This document shows, piece after piece, positions 27,693 to 36,810 of a stretch of 64,000 bases of DNA. The first letter of the stretch is position 1. Each line of letters starts with the position of its first letter. The stretch is taken from NCBI GenBank assembly GCA_001247695.2, contig LGRX02027270.1:21668-85667 (forward strand). The letters are read 5' to 3'. Position numbers and translations under genes: made by a program. The DNA is from Cymbomonas tetramitiformis (taxonomy: Eukaryota; Chlorophyta; Pyramimonadophyceae; Pyramimonadales; Pyramimonadaceae). The notes beneath the pieces were generated by a model. It worked only from the letters and a program-made list of their open reading frames with translations, was not told where the DNA came from and did not search any database.

Positions 27693-28679
27693 ATGTCTTC
27701 TTTTGGAAATGATATTGTTTGTAAAAATATACAATGTAATACGGTAAATGGAAATGCTCCAACTGGGGGGTCTACTAAGTGGATAAACCTACCCGGTGGT
27801 AATGATATAGAAAGGACAGTTGGTGACGTATACGTAAACAATCTATACGGCAGAGACGTTTTGAATACTTCAATTATAAACTTCCGATATTTGAAAAATG
27901 TTTTAAATAGTGGAACTGCACAAATTGAACTAAAGGATGGAACCGATAATAGTCTTATAATTGTTACAGGCAGTGAACTGCAAGTAAATACAACTTCCGG
28001 TTTGTTAGTAAATGGAAATGCAAGAGTCAATGGAGAAATAAACAATACTACAAATAACAAAACTAACATTGATTTATTTGGAACAAAAGTATCAGGTAAT
28101 TCATTTATTGGTTTGAATACCTCAGCCGTGGACATACAAAATGCTGAAACTATATATTTTATAAATTTTCAAAAAAAACCTGATGGTAGTGCAACTCCAT
28201 TTTTCAGAATTAATATGAAAGGTGATATAATAGGTTGCAATAATATAGAATGTAATGATATAGAATGCAATAAGTTAACAACAAAAACTTTACAATACGA
28301 AAATCTCAATTTGTCAAATTTTCCGAGAATACAGCCTAAAGCTGGTCAAGGTATTCGAATATTGGAATTTCCTTCAAATACTTTTGGTGTAATGTGTATG
28401 TTTCAGCTAGCAGGTAATGAAACAGGTACTCAACAAGCTAATTTCAAAATTCAACACGCTGATTCAGATGTGAATAATAACATTGTAGACAACTATGTTT
28501 TGATTTGTGAAGGTTTAGGTTTCTTTACTAGCGAAGCGAGGAGAGATACATTAGTTGCATCTTCAAATTTACTTGGAGAGAATGGTTTGGAGCTTAGAAT
28601 TTCTTCGTTGTTTGAAAATTTTTCTGACGATGTTATTAGATTTTTCTTGAAATTGACTCCTCATTCTCCAAACCCGTAA
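27693..28679 (+). CDS. Tail-fibre-like MxSFG protein (328 aa)
   Basis: Starts MSSFGNDIVCKNIQCNTVNG and has a fibre-type middle: LQVNTTSGLLVNGNARVNG, then a NSFIGLNT segment, YFINFQKKPDG and FRINMKGDIIGC. The C-terminal domain of about 130 residues (IRILEFPSNTFGVMCMF to the end) is shared with 59625-60121 and the deleted copy at 14254-14483, but differs from the 409-aa version at 33031-34260. The variable end suggests receptor-tip exchange. A hairpin terminator follows 7 bp after the stop. Confidence 0.7.
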   Translation: MSSFGNDIVCKNIQCNTVNGNAPTGGSTKWINLPGGNDIERTVGDVYVNNLYGRDVLNTSIINFRYLKNVLNSGTAQIELKDGTDNSLIIVTGSELQVNTTSGLLVNGNARVNGEINNTTNNKTNIDLFGTKVSGNSFIGLNTSAVDIQNAETIYFINFQKKPDGSATPFFRINMKGDIIGCNNIECNDIECNKLTTKTLQYENLNLSNFPRIQPKAGQGIRILEFPSNTFGVMCMFQLAGNETGTQQANFKIQHADSDVNNNIVDNYVLICEGLGFFTSEARRDTLVASSNLLGENGLELRISSLFENFSDDVIRFFLKLTPHSPNP

Positions 28680-28686
28680 TTTCTTC

Positions 28687-28720
28687 GGTTTTTTCAGGGG
28701 GACAAAAAGCAGAAAAAACC
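28687..28720 (+). terminator. Hairpin after tail-fibre gene (longer loop)
   Basis: Stem GGTTTTTT / AAAAAACC with an enlarged loop that contains CAGGGGGAC. Same locus as the other copies. Confidence 0.55.
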
Positions 28721-28732
28721 TACATATAAATT

Positions 28733-29040
28733 TATTGTACATTTCTTAAAAGACTCTTTTATTTTGAAAAGATTTTTATTGTATGTTTATTGTAATATGT
28801 ATTTGTATATTGTAAAACATATTTTTACTTATTGTAAATTTATTGTACATTTCTCAAAAGACTCTTTTATTTTCAAAAGACTTTTTTTTATAATGAGTGA
28901 ATGTTTGTATTGTTTGAATGATATATTTTTACTTATATAAATTTATTGTACATTTCTTAAAAGACTCTTTTATTTTGAAAAGACTTTTTATAATATGTAA
29001 ATGATAATAAAATAACTTAAGAACAATTTATAATATATAT
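28733..29040. repeat. Three diverged direct repeats replacing the accessory gene
   Basis: About three copies, ~110-120 bp apart, of a block with ACATTTCT(C/T)AAAAGACTC, TTTTATTTTCAAAAGACTTT and TTATAAT. In sister elements this interval holds an F-box/SAP gene. No coding potential. Confidence 0.5.
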
Positions 29041-29421
29041 ATGTAATAATATACATCATTTATATAATTTATTTAAGAACTTATTTAAATTTATTTTAGA
29101 ACTTATTTAAATCTTATTTTGTTACACATTTATTTACGTAATTTATTTATCATTTATTACGTAATTATTTATTGTATATTTATTGTATATTTCCTTGTCA
29201 TTTTACTTGTCATTTTCTTGTCATTTTCTTGTCATTTTACTTGTCATTTACTTGTCATTTTTCTTGTCATTTTCCCTTGTCATTTCCTTGTCATTTTCCC
29301 TTGTCATTTCCTTGTATGACTTATGACATATATGACATAGGGTTATGACATATGTCACAGGGTTTTCATAGGGTTTTTATAGTGATAAAAAAGCGTACCC
29401 TATAGTCGGACACTTACTACT
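29041..29421. repeat. Internal type-3 terminus with TTGTCATTT array
   Basis: Matches 5940-6240, with the TTGTCATT(T)TC microsatellite enlarged to about ten units at 29195-29311. It ends CACTTACTACT at 29421, flank GACAAA. It lies inside the type-1-ended element, so a type-3 element had inserted in the 126-aa gene. Confidence 0.75.
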
Positions 29422-29694
29422 GACAAAACAAGATATTATGAAAAATATGAAGGTGATGAATTAAACAATGCTTGCAAAAATGTTTTTGATGCTATCAAAA
29501 AATTTGAAAAAGATAATGAAAGAAATGGAATTAATATGAGAACTTTAGTGAAAAACAACAAGTATTCTTTACCAAGTCTTTGTTTCTTGAATGCTTATTA
29601 TTGGGTACAAGACCATAAAGGTAAAGGTAAAATGAAAATAGGGAAAATGGGTTGGAAAACAAATGAAGGAAACATATGGTGGGAATTTGGATGA
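29422..29694 (+). pseudogene. C-terminal fragment of the 126-aa gene
   Basis: About 90 codons, nearly identical to the end of 54019-54399 (KTRYYEKYEGDELNNACKN onwards). Cut at its 5' side by the type-3 terminus. Confidence 0.85.
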
Positions 29695-29970
29695 ATGATT
29701 TAAGAACAATTAACATATATCTTATTGAAACATTAATTAATTTACTTTTTATTTACTTTCAATTTTATCTTTATCTTTTTATTGTAGATTTTTTTATTTA
29801 TTTTTTATTGTAGATTATTTATTTATTTTTTATCGTACTCACATTTAATCACGTAATTTATTCCCTATTTATTACGTAATTATTTCTTTAGGGTTTTCTC
29901 TTGTATTTATTAATCATTTATTATCGTCTTTAGGGTTTTGGGGGGGCGTTATAATCGGTAGTATACTACT
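29695..29970. repeat. Type-1 terminal inverted repeat (right)
   Basis: Inverted partner of 18025-18300; ends GGTAGTATACTACT. Confidence 0.9.
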
Positions 29971-30358
29971 GATAAGATACTTCTTTATTCAACGTTGTTT
30001 TAAGATTGTCCAAAACCGTTGATACCGTTGAATACTGACTCATACCACTCGAAATAGCAATACCTCCGCTGTAAATTTCTACACGAGAAATCAGTTTTTC
30101 GATTCCATTTGGCAAAGTTGTGATGACTGAATCAGCTTGGTCTGCAGCGTCCTTACAAGCTATGTCAGTTTCATTAGCACGACCTTTACAATGCATGCTT
30201 AAACTTTTCAGATTACACAAAACATTGACTGGAAGATTCAAAGTGATAACACCGTAAGGATTTACTTCGGTCAAGTTTGTTGTTTCAAGGCGAAAATACT
30301 GAGTACTATATCCATTTAGTTTTTGAAGTCCAAATGCAAGACTATACGGTAAAGACAT
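29971..30358 (-). pseudogene. Major capsid protein, N-terminal portion (disrupted)
   Basis: N-terminal ~130 residues of the MCP cut by the 18025-29970 element; starts MSLPYSLAFGLQKLNGYS. The first six bases (GATAAG, 29971-29976) are the target duplication. Confidence 0.95.
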
Positions 30359-30384
30359 TTTTCTATGATATATATAACATAATT

Positions 30385-31362
30385 TTAATTCACATATTCT
30401 TTTAATTTCAAAGATAATGCATAATTTATGGACTGTTCAATTCCATTTTGGGAAACGGCGGTAGGAAGTAATCTTGCTTTTTTGTCCGTAAGTGTGATAC
30501 GAAGAAATGTAAATTGTGATGCTTGAATGTCTATTGCAAAATTTTCATCGTAATCTAAATAAGTAATAAATTGTTTAGTTAAATCTGAAGGTAGCAAAAT
30601 TTTCCCTAAAATATCACCGGAAATAATAACATTCTCTTTTGAATTATTGGAAAGGTTAGTGCTTTCTAAATTGTTTGTTGGCAACGATGAAATTCTGAGA
30701 TAAATAGCGTCATTTGTTTGCAAATTACCGGGAAATTTGGAAATAAATACTTCATTTACGGTTTCGATGTCAAACAAATCTTTAATCTGTGAAAAATCTG
30801 CTAAACCGGCAACTGATTTATTTGTTTGTCCGCCTAAGACTTGGTCTACATCATTGTATTTACCGGGAGAATTAAAAATATTATTTAATGCATTACCTAA
30901 ATTACTCCCTGGCACTGCTTGAAAATCACCGGTTATTGAAAATGCAACAAATTTAATATCGGGAGCAGGTTTGCTAAGTGTAATCGTAAAACGTCCTGAA
31001 ATTGCATTGTAAGTAACATCAACGCTATCAGCAGGCCTTGCAAATCCAAAGTGGGCGACAAGAACATTTAAGATAATTGTTTCTAAAATCTGTATAATTA
31101 AATCTGTATAATTTCCATCAGGTATTCTACATTCATACAAATTATCAGAATTTATTTTAGCAATATAGAAAATTCCATTATATTCATTAATGGTATACCA
31201 AGTCTTTGCAGCCGAAAAACTGTTTACAATTATTTTCAATTTGTTTGTATTTTTATAGTTTGTTAATTGTGTTGGTATATTGATATTGATAATTCTGGAA
31301 TCACCAAACGATGAAAGGTCTTCACTTGATAAATAAAGTGTACGTTCAGATATTACACTCAT
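30385..31362 (-). CDS. Penton-like minor capsid protein (325 aa)
   Basis: Starts MSVISERTLYLSSEDLSSFG; the gene lies just upstream of the MCP, as PLV penton genes do. Segments: INIPTQLTNYKNTNKLKII, SAAKTWYTINEYNGIFYI, and a C-terminal SINYALSLKLKEY. It differs from 38183-39166 mainly by a short in-frame change at about residue 88 (TDLIIQILETI versus TDLNDLKSILETI). It also carries an internal SSFGDS, echoing the N-terminal SFG tag of the fibre proteins. A single-jelly-roll penton function is inferred. The start overlaps the 77-aa gene by 17 bp. Confidence 0.7.
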   Translation of the reverse strand: MSVISERTLYLSSEDLSSFGDSRIININIPTQLTNYKNTNKLKIIVNSFSAAKTWYTINEYNGIFYIAKINSDNLYECRIPDGNYTDLIIQILETIILNVLVAHFGFARPADSVDVTYNAISGRFTITLSKPAPDIKFVAFSITGDFQAVPGSNLGNALNNIFNSPGKYNDVDQVLGGQTNKSVAGLADFSQIKDLFDIETVNEVFISKFPGNLQTNDAIYLRISSLPTNNLESTNLSNNSKENVIISGDILGKILLPSDLTKQFITYLDYDENFAIDIQASQFTFLRITLTDKKARLLPTAVSQNGIEQSINYALSLKLKEYVN

Positions 31363-31579
31363 GACTATCTCTATTTATAATATCAATATAGTTTTTATTC
31401 ATTTCAATATCTTCCTTTAAATCTCTATTCAATGGTAAAGGTAATTCAATGTTTCCATTATACATATCGTCATATAGTTTTGGTCTTTTGATATAATCAT
31501 CAACAATCAATTCAATATGAAATGTGGATAAATCAGGGTACAAAATCTGAGCATTTTTTATTAAGTGTTCACGTTCCAT
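31346..31579 (-). CDS. Small conserved protein between lipase and penton (77 aa)
   Basis: MEREHLIKNAQILYPDLSTF, with helical, charged content and an IVDDYIKRPK segment. Overlaps the lipase stop (11 bp) and the penton start (17 bp), so all three are translationally linked. No family recognised. Confidence 0.65.
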   Translation of the reverse strand: MEREHLIKNAQILYPDLSTFHIELIVDDYIKRPKLYDDMYNGNIELPLPLNRDLKEDIEMNKNYIDIINRDSHECNI

Positions 31580-32123
31580 AATTTACCAAAAGATTATTAT
31601 TTTCATCTTTAATCATATTTTCATTGATGGATGTATACTTATTTGATTGTGATTTATCTATACTTCTATCAAATGATGTCATTCTTTGAGGACCTTTGTT
31701 TGATATATAATCAGCCAATAATCTTGCTTCTAAGGGTGCGTCGTCATGCAAGTAATTTTTGTCGATATCGAAATTTACTCCTAATAGTCCTAATGGATTC
31801 AAATCTTCTGAAATTCGATTGTTAAATTCATCACTTCCAACATTTTTTGATGAAAGATTTCTTGCGTCATTCAAAGCATTTCCGAACATCAACACATCGA
31901 GTCCGGTCCCTATAGTATTAAATGTAGATTTCAATAAATTGACCTTATTAACTTTGTTATTCTTTGGCATTTGAAAGAATTGTTTGAGATTATGCGGCGA
32001 AGTGATATATTGATACGGTGCTTTGAATAAATCATAAGGGTTCTTGTTTTCGAAGTAATGAAACAACTTTCTATTTGAATTTGATGGTATTTTCAAAGCT
32101 CCCGCAGTTGCCCAATCAGTTAC
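31569..32123 (-). pseudogene. Lipase, C-terminal part (cut by insertion)
   Basis: About 184 codons from TDWATAGALKIPSNSNRKL to the stop, nearly identical to the C-terminus of 39373-40689. The catalytic region lies in the missing N-terminal part. The gene is cut at the type-1 terminus at 32124. The flanking six bases are AGTTAC. Confidence 0.9.
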
Positions 32124-32395
32124 AGTAGTATACTACCGATTATAACCCCCCCAAAACCCTAAAGACGATAATAAATGATTAATAAATACAAGAGAAAACC
32201 CTAAAGAAATAATTACGTAATAAATAGGGAATAAATTACGTGATTAAATGTGAGTACGATAAAAAATAAATAAAAAATCTACAATAAAAAATAAATAAAA
32301 AATCTACAATAAAAAGATAAAGATAAAATTGAAAGTAAATAAAAAGTAAATTAATTAATGTTTCAATAAGATATATGTAAATTGTTCTTAAATCA
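32124..32395. repeat. Type-1 terminal inverted repeat (left)
   Basis: Starts AGTAGTATACTACCGATTAT; inverted match to 54400-54676 with only scattered differences. Confidence 0.9.
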
Positions 32396-32396
32396 T

Positions 32397-32934
32397 TCAT
32401 GGAAGTTTAATAAGTCGTTGAATCAATTCTCGTTTATTACCACTTACTTTCAAATTATTGATTTTACACATTTCTTTTAACTCTTTTAGTGTAGATACAC
32501 ACGATGTCAAAAAAAACACAAGTTTATTTTCACGATATATGAATGGAAAATGAAAACCATTTCGAAAGGGGAAGCTTATATCTAACTTATTACTTTCACC
32601 CGGTAATTCAACTTGCATATTTCTTATATTTATCAAGTTTGTATTTTTAACTTTTCTAAAAAAAGTAATATTGAAAAAATTTGATTCGCATGTAATCTTC
32701 ATAAAACTCATATCTATCATCGACAACATTTTTTGCTATTAAGTTATCAAAATTCCATTTTGGATTGTTATAGGCAAACATACCAACTATACAATTCAAA
32801 TATTTATCGTTTAATTTTTTTCTATTAGGTATATAATTGATTTCCTTGCACAAATCTTCCATTTCAAGTTGATGTTTCATGAAGTAAATCTTGTCTTGAA
32901 CTTCAAGAGGAAGATTATTGAATGTAGTTTTCAT
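32397..32934 (-). pseudogene. F-box-like / SAP protein, frameshifted
   Basis: Same gene as 13643-14179. The N-terminal frame (32656-32934) starts MKTTFNNLPLEVQDKIYFMK and stops in FFQYYFF; the downstream frame (32397-32729) carries the SAP end (KVSGNKRELIQRLIKLP). The break is one extra base in a T run at about 32655-32661. Confidence 0.8.
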
Positions 32935-32955
32935 TCTTGCTTTGTTTACACTATT

Positions 32956-32975
32956 GAGTTACACTCTTTAAGTGG
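32956..32975 (-). promoter_or_regulatory. CCACTTAAAGAGTGTAACTC leader box
   Basis: 41 bp before the ATG at 32934. Confidence 0.5.
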
Positions 32976-32991
32976 ATTTTTTTTTTTTTGA

Positions 32992-33016
32992 GGTTTTTTG
33001 TCCCCCTGAAAAAACC
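32992..33016 (-). terminator. Hairpin after tail-fibre gene
   Basis: Stem GGTTTTTT / AAAAAACC, loop CAGGGGGAC. Confidence 0.6.
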
Positions 33017-33030
33017 GAAGAAATTTAATA

Positions 33031-34260
33031 CTAAATATACGGTATACGTATCAATTCCAATACAAAACGTAAAGTGTTATTTGCAAATTGTTCACCGGAA
33101 ATGTCCGTTATTCTTAACTCAACTTCGTCATCAGCTTCAATATAATTTACACTTGAATTTAATGTAAATCTTTTTGCTTTTGTGGTATTGACCGTTATCG
33201 TTGAACATCTCAAAAGATATTCCGTACCAATCTTTGGTTGAATTGAAGTATCGGCGTGTGTTATCTTGAACTTGATATCGTCTGTACCATCAGTAGCTAT
33301 AGTAGCAAAATCCAAGTAAATAATGAAACTATCATTAGGAAATTGAATGGTTCGTATATTTTCATTTCCGGGTGCTGAAAGCGTAGTTACTCTTGAAATT
33401 TCTTCATAATTCAATTCTTTATTTACTTTCAAAATATTTATATCCGCGAAAGGAGTTTGAACAGTATCAGCTTTTATTAAATTAGCACCTCGGATATCAC
33501 CTAACATATTAATTCTAAAAAATGCATTTGATGGTATATCAGGTCGTTTTCGAAACTGCAAAGCATACACTGAATCAACTGCTGCTTCATCAACCAGTGA
33601 TGTATTCAAATCTATAAATGTTGAATTAGCAGATTTTGGCCCTTGTAATTCTAAATATGTCTTGGAACCTAATTGTGCATTAATTATAATGTTATTGCAT
33701 TCTATATCACTACATCCTATTATATCACCTTTCATATTGATACTAAAAAATTTAGGTACAGCTGAATCAGGTTTCGTTTGAAAATTTATAAAATATATCG
33801 TTGAAACACTCGATAAATCTACACCTGAGGTATTTAAACTTATGAAACTATTACCTGATGTTTTATTTCCAAATAAATCAAGATTTGTGGTATTATCTGG
33901 TGCGACCAGTTCTGTTTTTCCATTGATTTTTGCATCACCGTTTACTATCAAACCGAAAGTTGTATTTACTTGCAGTTCACTGCCTGTAACGAATATAACA
34001 CTATTATCAGTTCCATCCTTCAATTCAATTTGTGCCTTTCCATTATTTAAAATATTTTTCAAATATCGAAAATTTATAATTGAAGTATTCAAAACGTCTC
34101 TGCCGTATAAATTGTTTACGTATACGTCACCAACGGTCCTTTCTATATCATTACCACCGGGTAGGTTTTGCCACTTAGTAGACCCCCCAGTAGGAGCATT
34201 TTCATTAACCGTATCACATTGTATATTTTTACAAACAATATCATTTCCAAAAGAAGACAT
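33031..34260 (-). CDS. Tail-fibre-like MxSFG protein (409 aa)
   Basis: Same N-terminal ~190 residues as 27693-28679 (MSSFGNDIVCKNIQC, LQVNTTFG, FINFQTKPD, INMKGDIIGCSDIEC). It then has a second fibre-type unit (SANSTFIDLNTSLVDEAAVD, a LQFRKRPD segment and FRINMLGDIRG), that is, a duplicated stalk repeat of about 75 residues, and a different C-terminal domain (IRTIQFPNDSFIIYLDF ... RFVLELIRIPYI) related to 4087-4764. Longest member of the family; modular fibre is the likely role. Confidence 0.7.
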   Translation of the reverse strand: MSSFGNDIVCKNIQCDTVNENAPTGGSTKWQNLPGGNDIERTVGDVYVNNLYGRDVLNTSIINFRYLKNILNNGKAQIELKDGTDNSVIFVTGSELQVNTTFGLIVNGDAKINGKTELVAPDNTTNLDLFGNKTSGNSFISLNTSGVDLSSVSTIYFINFQTKPDSAVPKFFSINMKGDIIGCSDIECNNIIINAQLGSKTYLELQGPKSANSTFIDLNTSLVDEAAVDSVYALQFRKRPDIPSNAFFRINMLGDIRGANLIKADTVQTPFADINILKVNKELNYEEISRVTTLSAPGNENIRTIQFPNDSFIIYLDFATIATDGTDDIKFKITHADTSIQPKIGTEYLLRCSTITVNTTKAKRFTLNSSVNYIEADDEVELRITDISGEQFANNTLRFVLELIRIPYI

Positions 34261-34283
34261 CTGATATATATATATATATTAAA

Positions 34284-36065
34284 TCACAATTTAATCCAAA
34301 CCAATAATCCTGAACCCGAGATTGTTACAACTTTACTTTCCATACATACACCGATAATTCCAACATTATTTGTAGTGATTTGTGAAGAATTGACTGACCC
34401 TCCCGGTGCACAACCCAACATTTGACCTTTGACATAACTTCCATCAATAGCTTTACAAGTTGTGAATCCTTTTGTACAAACGAAACAAGAATTTCCGGTT
34501 GTTGAATTTTGAACACAAACTCCAATAGGCATACAATTTTGATTAGATTGACTTGCAGAAGCTGCATATATTTTTACACCATTTACATCTGAAAAATCAT
34601 CAGAAAATTGAACAATATCTCCAGCATTTATTGCAGCTCCGGTATTATTTTTAAAAGTAAATACGTCACCTGTATGAGGAACCGGACTTGTTGGTAATGA
34701 GGCCGTGTATGCATTTGTCAAAGTTGTCAATGGAATTCCTAAACTTGTAATAGAAGCCGTAGCTGATGTATAACTAAAGTTCAAACTATTTGTGAGTATT
34801 GCACTTGTAGCATCCAAATCTCCGGTCAAATTAATGTTAGAACCGCTGTTCCCAACAGCCAAAACTTGACTTAATGAACCAATACTTCCATTATTAATAG
34901 CACCAGATTTTATTTCACCGGAAACTGAATCATAATACAATTGTAAATTTTCTAATGTCACATCAGGACTTGGTCTTATAGGTTTTACCGTAAATGAACT
35001 TGGATTTACAGAATTTAATTCAACACCGGTTGCATTTATACAAATAGTTTTGTTGACAGACGAAGTTCCTCCGGTATTCTTATTAGCATATGAACCTAAT
35101 GACACTGAATTTAGACCACTAAAAACTTCGCCTGCAAATCTTCCTACAGAAACAGATTCCACACCGGCGTTACTTTGTCCGGAATCATCTCCTAAATTTA
35201 CCGAATAATTCCCAGCTTGGTCATATCCACTACCTGAACCTAAAGCCAAAACATCAATTCCACAACCGAATGAACCAGCATTTCTGCCTATTAATATTGC
35301 ACGTTGTGCATTTATATATCCGTCATCACTTGTTGTTTCACCAATACGAATTTTAGCATCTTGAGTACCGCCTCTAATCCTAATTAAAGCACCATCAATT
35401 TCATCTTGATTTATCGTAAATTTTCCAGTTCCGGTAAAAGAAATATCATTCGTTGTAGTTGTACTTCCTTGGTCGGTAACAGATTGTAAATTTTGGTTAG
35501 CCCCGGAAGGCAAGTTTTGAAGCAAAGAACCGTCACCAATAAATTTTCCAGAATTCAAAGTGATATCACCGGTGTTTAAAATTAAAGGTCCATCATTTAA
35601 AAGTACACCTGCTCCAAGTGGTTCTACATTCAATGTGGTTTGCATAAAGGACCATTCATTTATACCATTGTCTCCTATTTTCAATCTTGTTTGAGGAACA
35701 GGGTCTAAAGATTTAATTTCAAAAGAACTATCAAGTTCATCCAAACCTATAGAGAATTTTGATTTACTTGCAGGATTGTTTAAAATGAAATCATAAAAAT
35801 TGATATTATTAACCAAATTTAAATCACCATCAGTTTGTAATTTCATGAATTCTCTTTGATTATTTACATCAGAATTATCAATAAAATCAATATCATTTTG
35901 ATATAAAAAATCTGAAGCCATATGAATTGTTTGACAAGGGTTTGAATTATCACCTATTTGATTTACATTTATTTGATTAATTGTTAAAGGGTCAGGAACA
36001 TTTGTAGATGGAGTTTGTTTACCATTAAATGTACTTGCAACTACATTATTTCCAAATGAAGACAT
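34284..36065 (-). CDS. Large fibre-like virion protein (593 aa)
   Basis: Intact and nearly identical at both ends to 14500-16299. The middle (FTINQDEIDGALIRIRGGTQ, then the YSVNLGDDSGQSNAG and SVSLGSYANKNTGG repeats) matches 25828-27617 instead. The C-terminus stops 6 residues earlier (LLVWIKL) than its homologues because of a small deletion before the stop. Probable trimeric attachment fibre. Confidence 0.75.
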   Translation of the reverse strand: MSSFGNNVVASTFNGKQTPSTNVPDPLTINQINVNQIGDNSNPCQTIHMASDFLYQNDIDFIDNSDVNNQREFMKLQTDGDLNLVNNINFYDFILNNPASKSKFSIGLDELDSSFEIKSLDPVPQTRLKIGDNGINEWSFMQTTLNVEPLGAGVLLNDGPLILNTGDITLNSGKFIGDGSLLQNLPSGANQNLQSVTDQGSTTTTNDISFTGTGKFTINQDEIDGALIRIRGGTQDAKIRIGETTSDDGYINAQRAILIGRNAGSFGCGIDVLALGSGSGYDQAGNYSVNLGDDSGQSNAGVESVSVGRFAGEVFSGLNSVSLGSYANKNTGGTSSVNKTICINATGVELNSVNPSSFTVKPIRPSPDVTLENLQLYYDSVSGEIKSGAINNGSIGSLSQVLAVGNSGSNINLTGDLDATSAILTNSLNFSYTSATASITSLGIPLTTLTNAYTASLPTSPVPHTGDVFTFKNNTGAAINAGDIVQFSDDFSDVNGVKIYAASASQSNQNCMPIGVCVQNSTTGNSCFVCTKGFTTCKAIDGSYVKGQMLGCAPGGSVNSSQITTNNVGIIGVCMESKVVTISGSGLLVWIKL

Positions 36066-36091
36066 TATATATCATAACACAAGTTTTAAAT

Positions 36092-36436
36092 TTACGGTTG
36101 AGCAAGTTTCATGTATACAGTTCCAAATTTATCAGTTGGATTCGCTTTGAATACATATAATCCATTTACTTGTGTAATTTCTTCAACCGGAGGAACATTA
36201 TTTGTTTCTACAATAGGCAAACCTCCAAATCTAACTTTCATTTTATTTTCTTTTGCAGCCATATTCAAACTTGTAACACCCGGGTTACCACTTTGACTTC
36301 CATCAATATTCATATTTATATCAGCTCCAATTATTTGAAAGGTTGTTCTTGTTGTTTTATCTTTAGCACCAATAAACACACCGTCATTAACTTTGATATT
36401 CTTATCTAAAACAAAATCATTTCCGAATGAAGACAT
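36092..36436 (-). CDS. MxSFG-family small virion-module protein (114 aa)
   Basis: MSSFGNDFVLDKNIKVNDG start, FGTVYMKLAQP end. Almost identical to 25457-25801. Confidence 0.7.
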   Translation of the reverse strand: MSSFGNDFVLDKNIKVNDGVFIGAKDKTTRTTFQIIGADINMNIDGSQSGNPGVTSLNMAAKENKMKVRFGGLPIVETNNVPPVEEITQVNGLYVFKANPTDKFGTVYMKLAQP

Positions 36437-36462
36437 TATATACTATATCCTATAATTTAATT

Positions 36463-36780
36463 TTATTTCACAAAGAATGTCGGAGCCAAAGGTGCCAGTT
36501 TATTGTTTAATGGATGAATATTGGGAAATGAAAACATAGCATTTTGTTTTGCAATTTTATCACCGTGTTCTAATGTATACGATTTGAAACCTGACATAGG
36601 GTCCACATTAGAAACTCTTGCCGGTGGTCGCAAATCTTGTATTGTTTTACATGGAACAATCATCATCGAAGAACTTCGAAAGCCTGAAGTTAACATCATA
36701 TTTGGTAATTTAACATCGACTTTTCCTAATGGTTTATTTCCTAAGTTTGAAGCAAAAATTTGTCCCGCTTGTTCAGCCAT
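36463..36780 (-). CDS. Small virion-module protein (105 aa) after MCP
   Basis: MAEQAGQIFASNLGNKPLG start; near-identical to 16712-17029. Confidence 0.75.
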   Translation of the reverse strand: MAEQAGQIFASNLGNKPLGKVDVKLPNMMLTSGFRSSSMMIVPCKTIQDLRPPARVSNVDPMSGFKSYTLEHGDKIAKQNAMFSFPNIHPLNNKLAPLAPTFFVK

Positions 36781-36810
36781 AATTATATATAATTACAATT
36801 AAATTAGTTT

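Larger units (their letters stand above)
18025..29970. mobile_element. Complete type-1-ended Polinton-like element, 11.9 kb, chimeric
   Basis: Bounded by AGTAGTATACTACC on both sides (inverted ~275-bp repeats) and flanked by GATAAG on both sides. Contents from left: F-box/SAP gene, Cys-rich gene, RING gene, 72-aa, 224-aa and 65-aa genes, integrase, PolB tail (all minus); then a junction at about 22187 to a methyltransferase piece, a 5'-truncated penton gene and a full MCP-fibre module (plus), an internal type-3 terminus at 29421, and a piece of the 126-aa gene. PolB body, packaging ATPase and lipase are absent, so it is probably not autonomous. It must have moved after rearrangement, or been rearranged in place between intact ends. 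Confidence 0.9.

Noticed and set aside
33842..34425. Plus-strand ORFs opposite fibre and tail-fibre genes
   Set aside because: Antisense shadows of conserved minus-strand genes, lacking promoter boxes.
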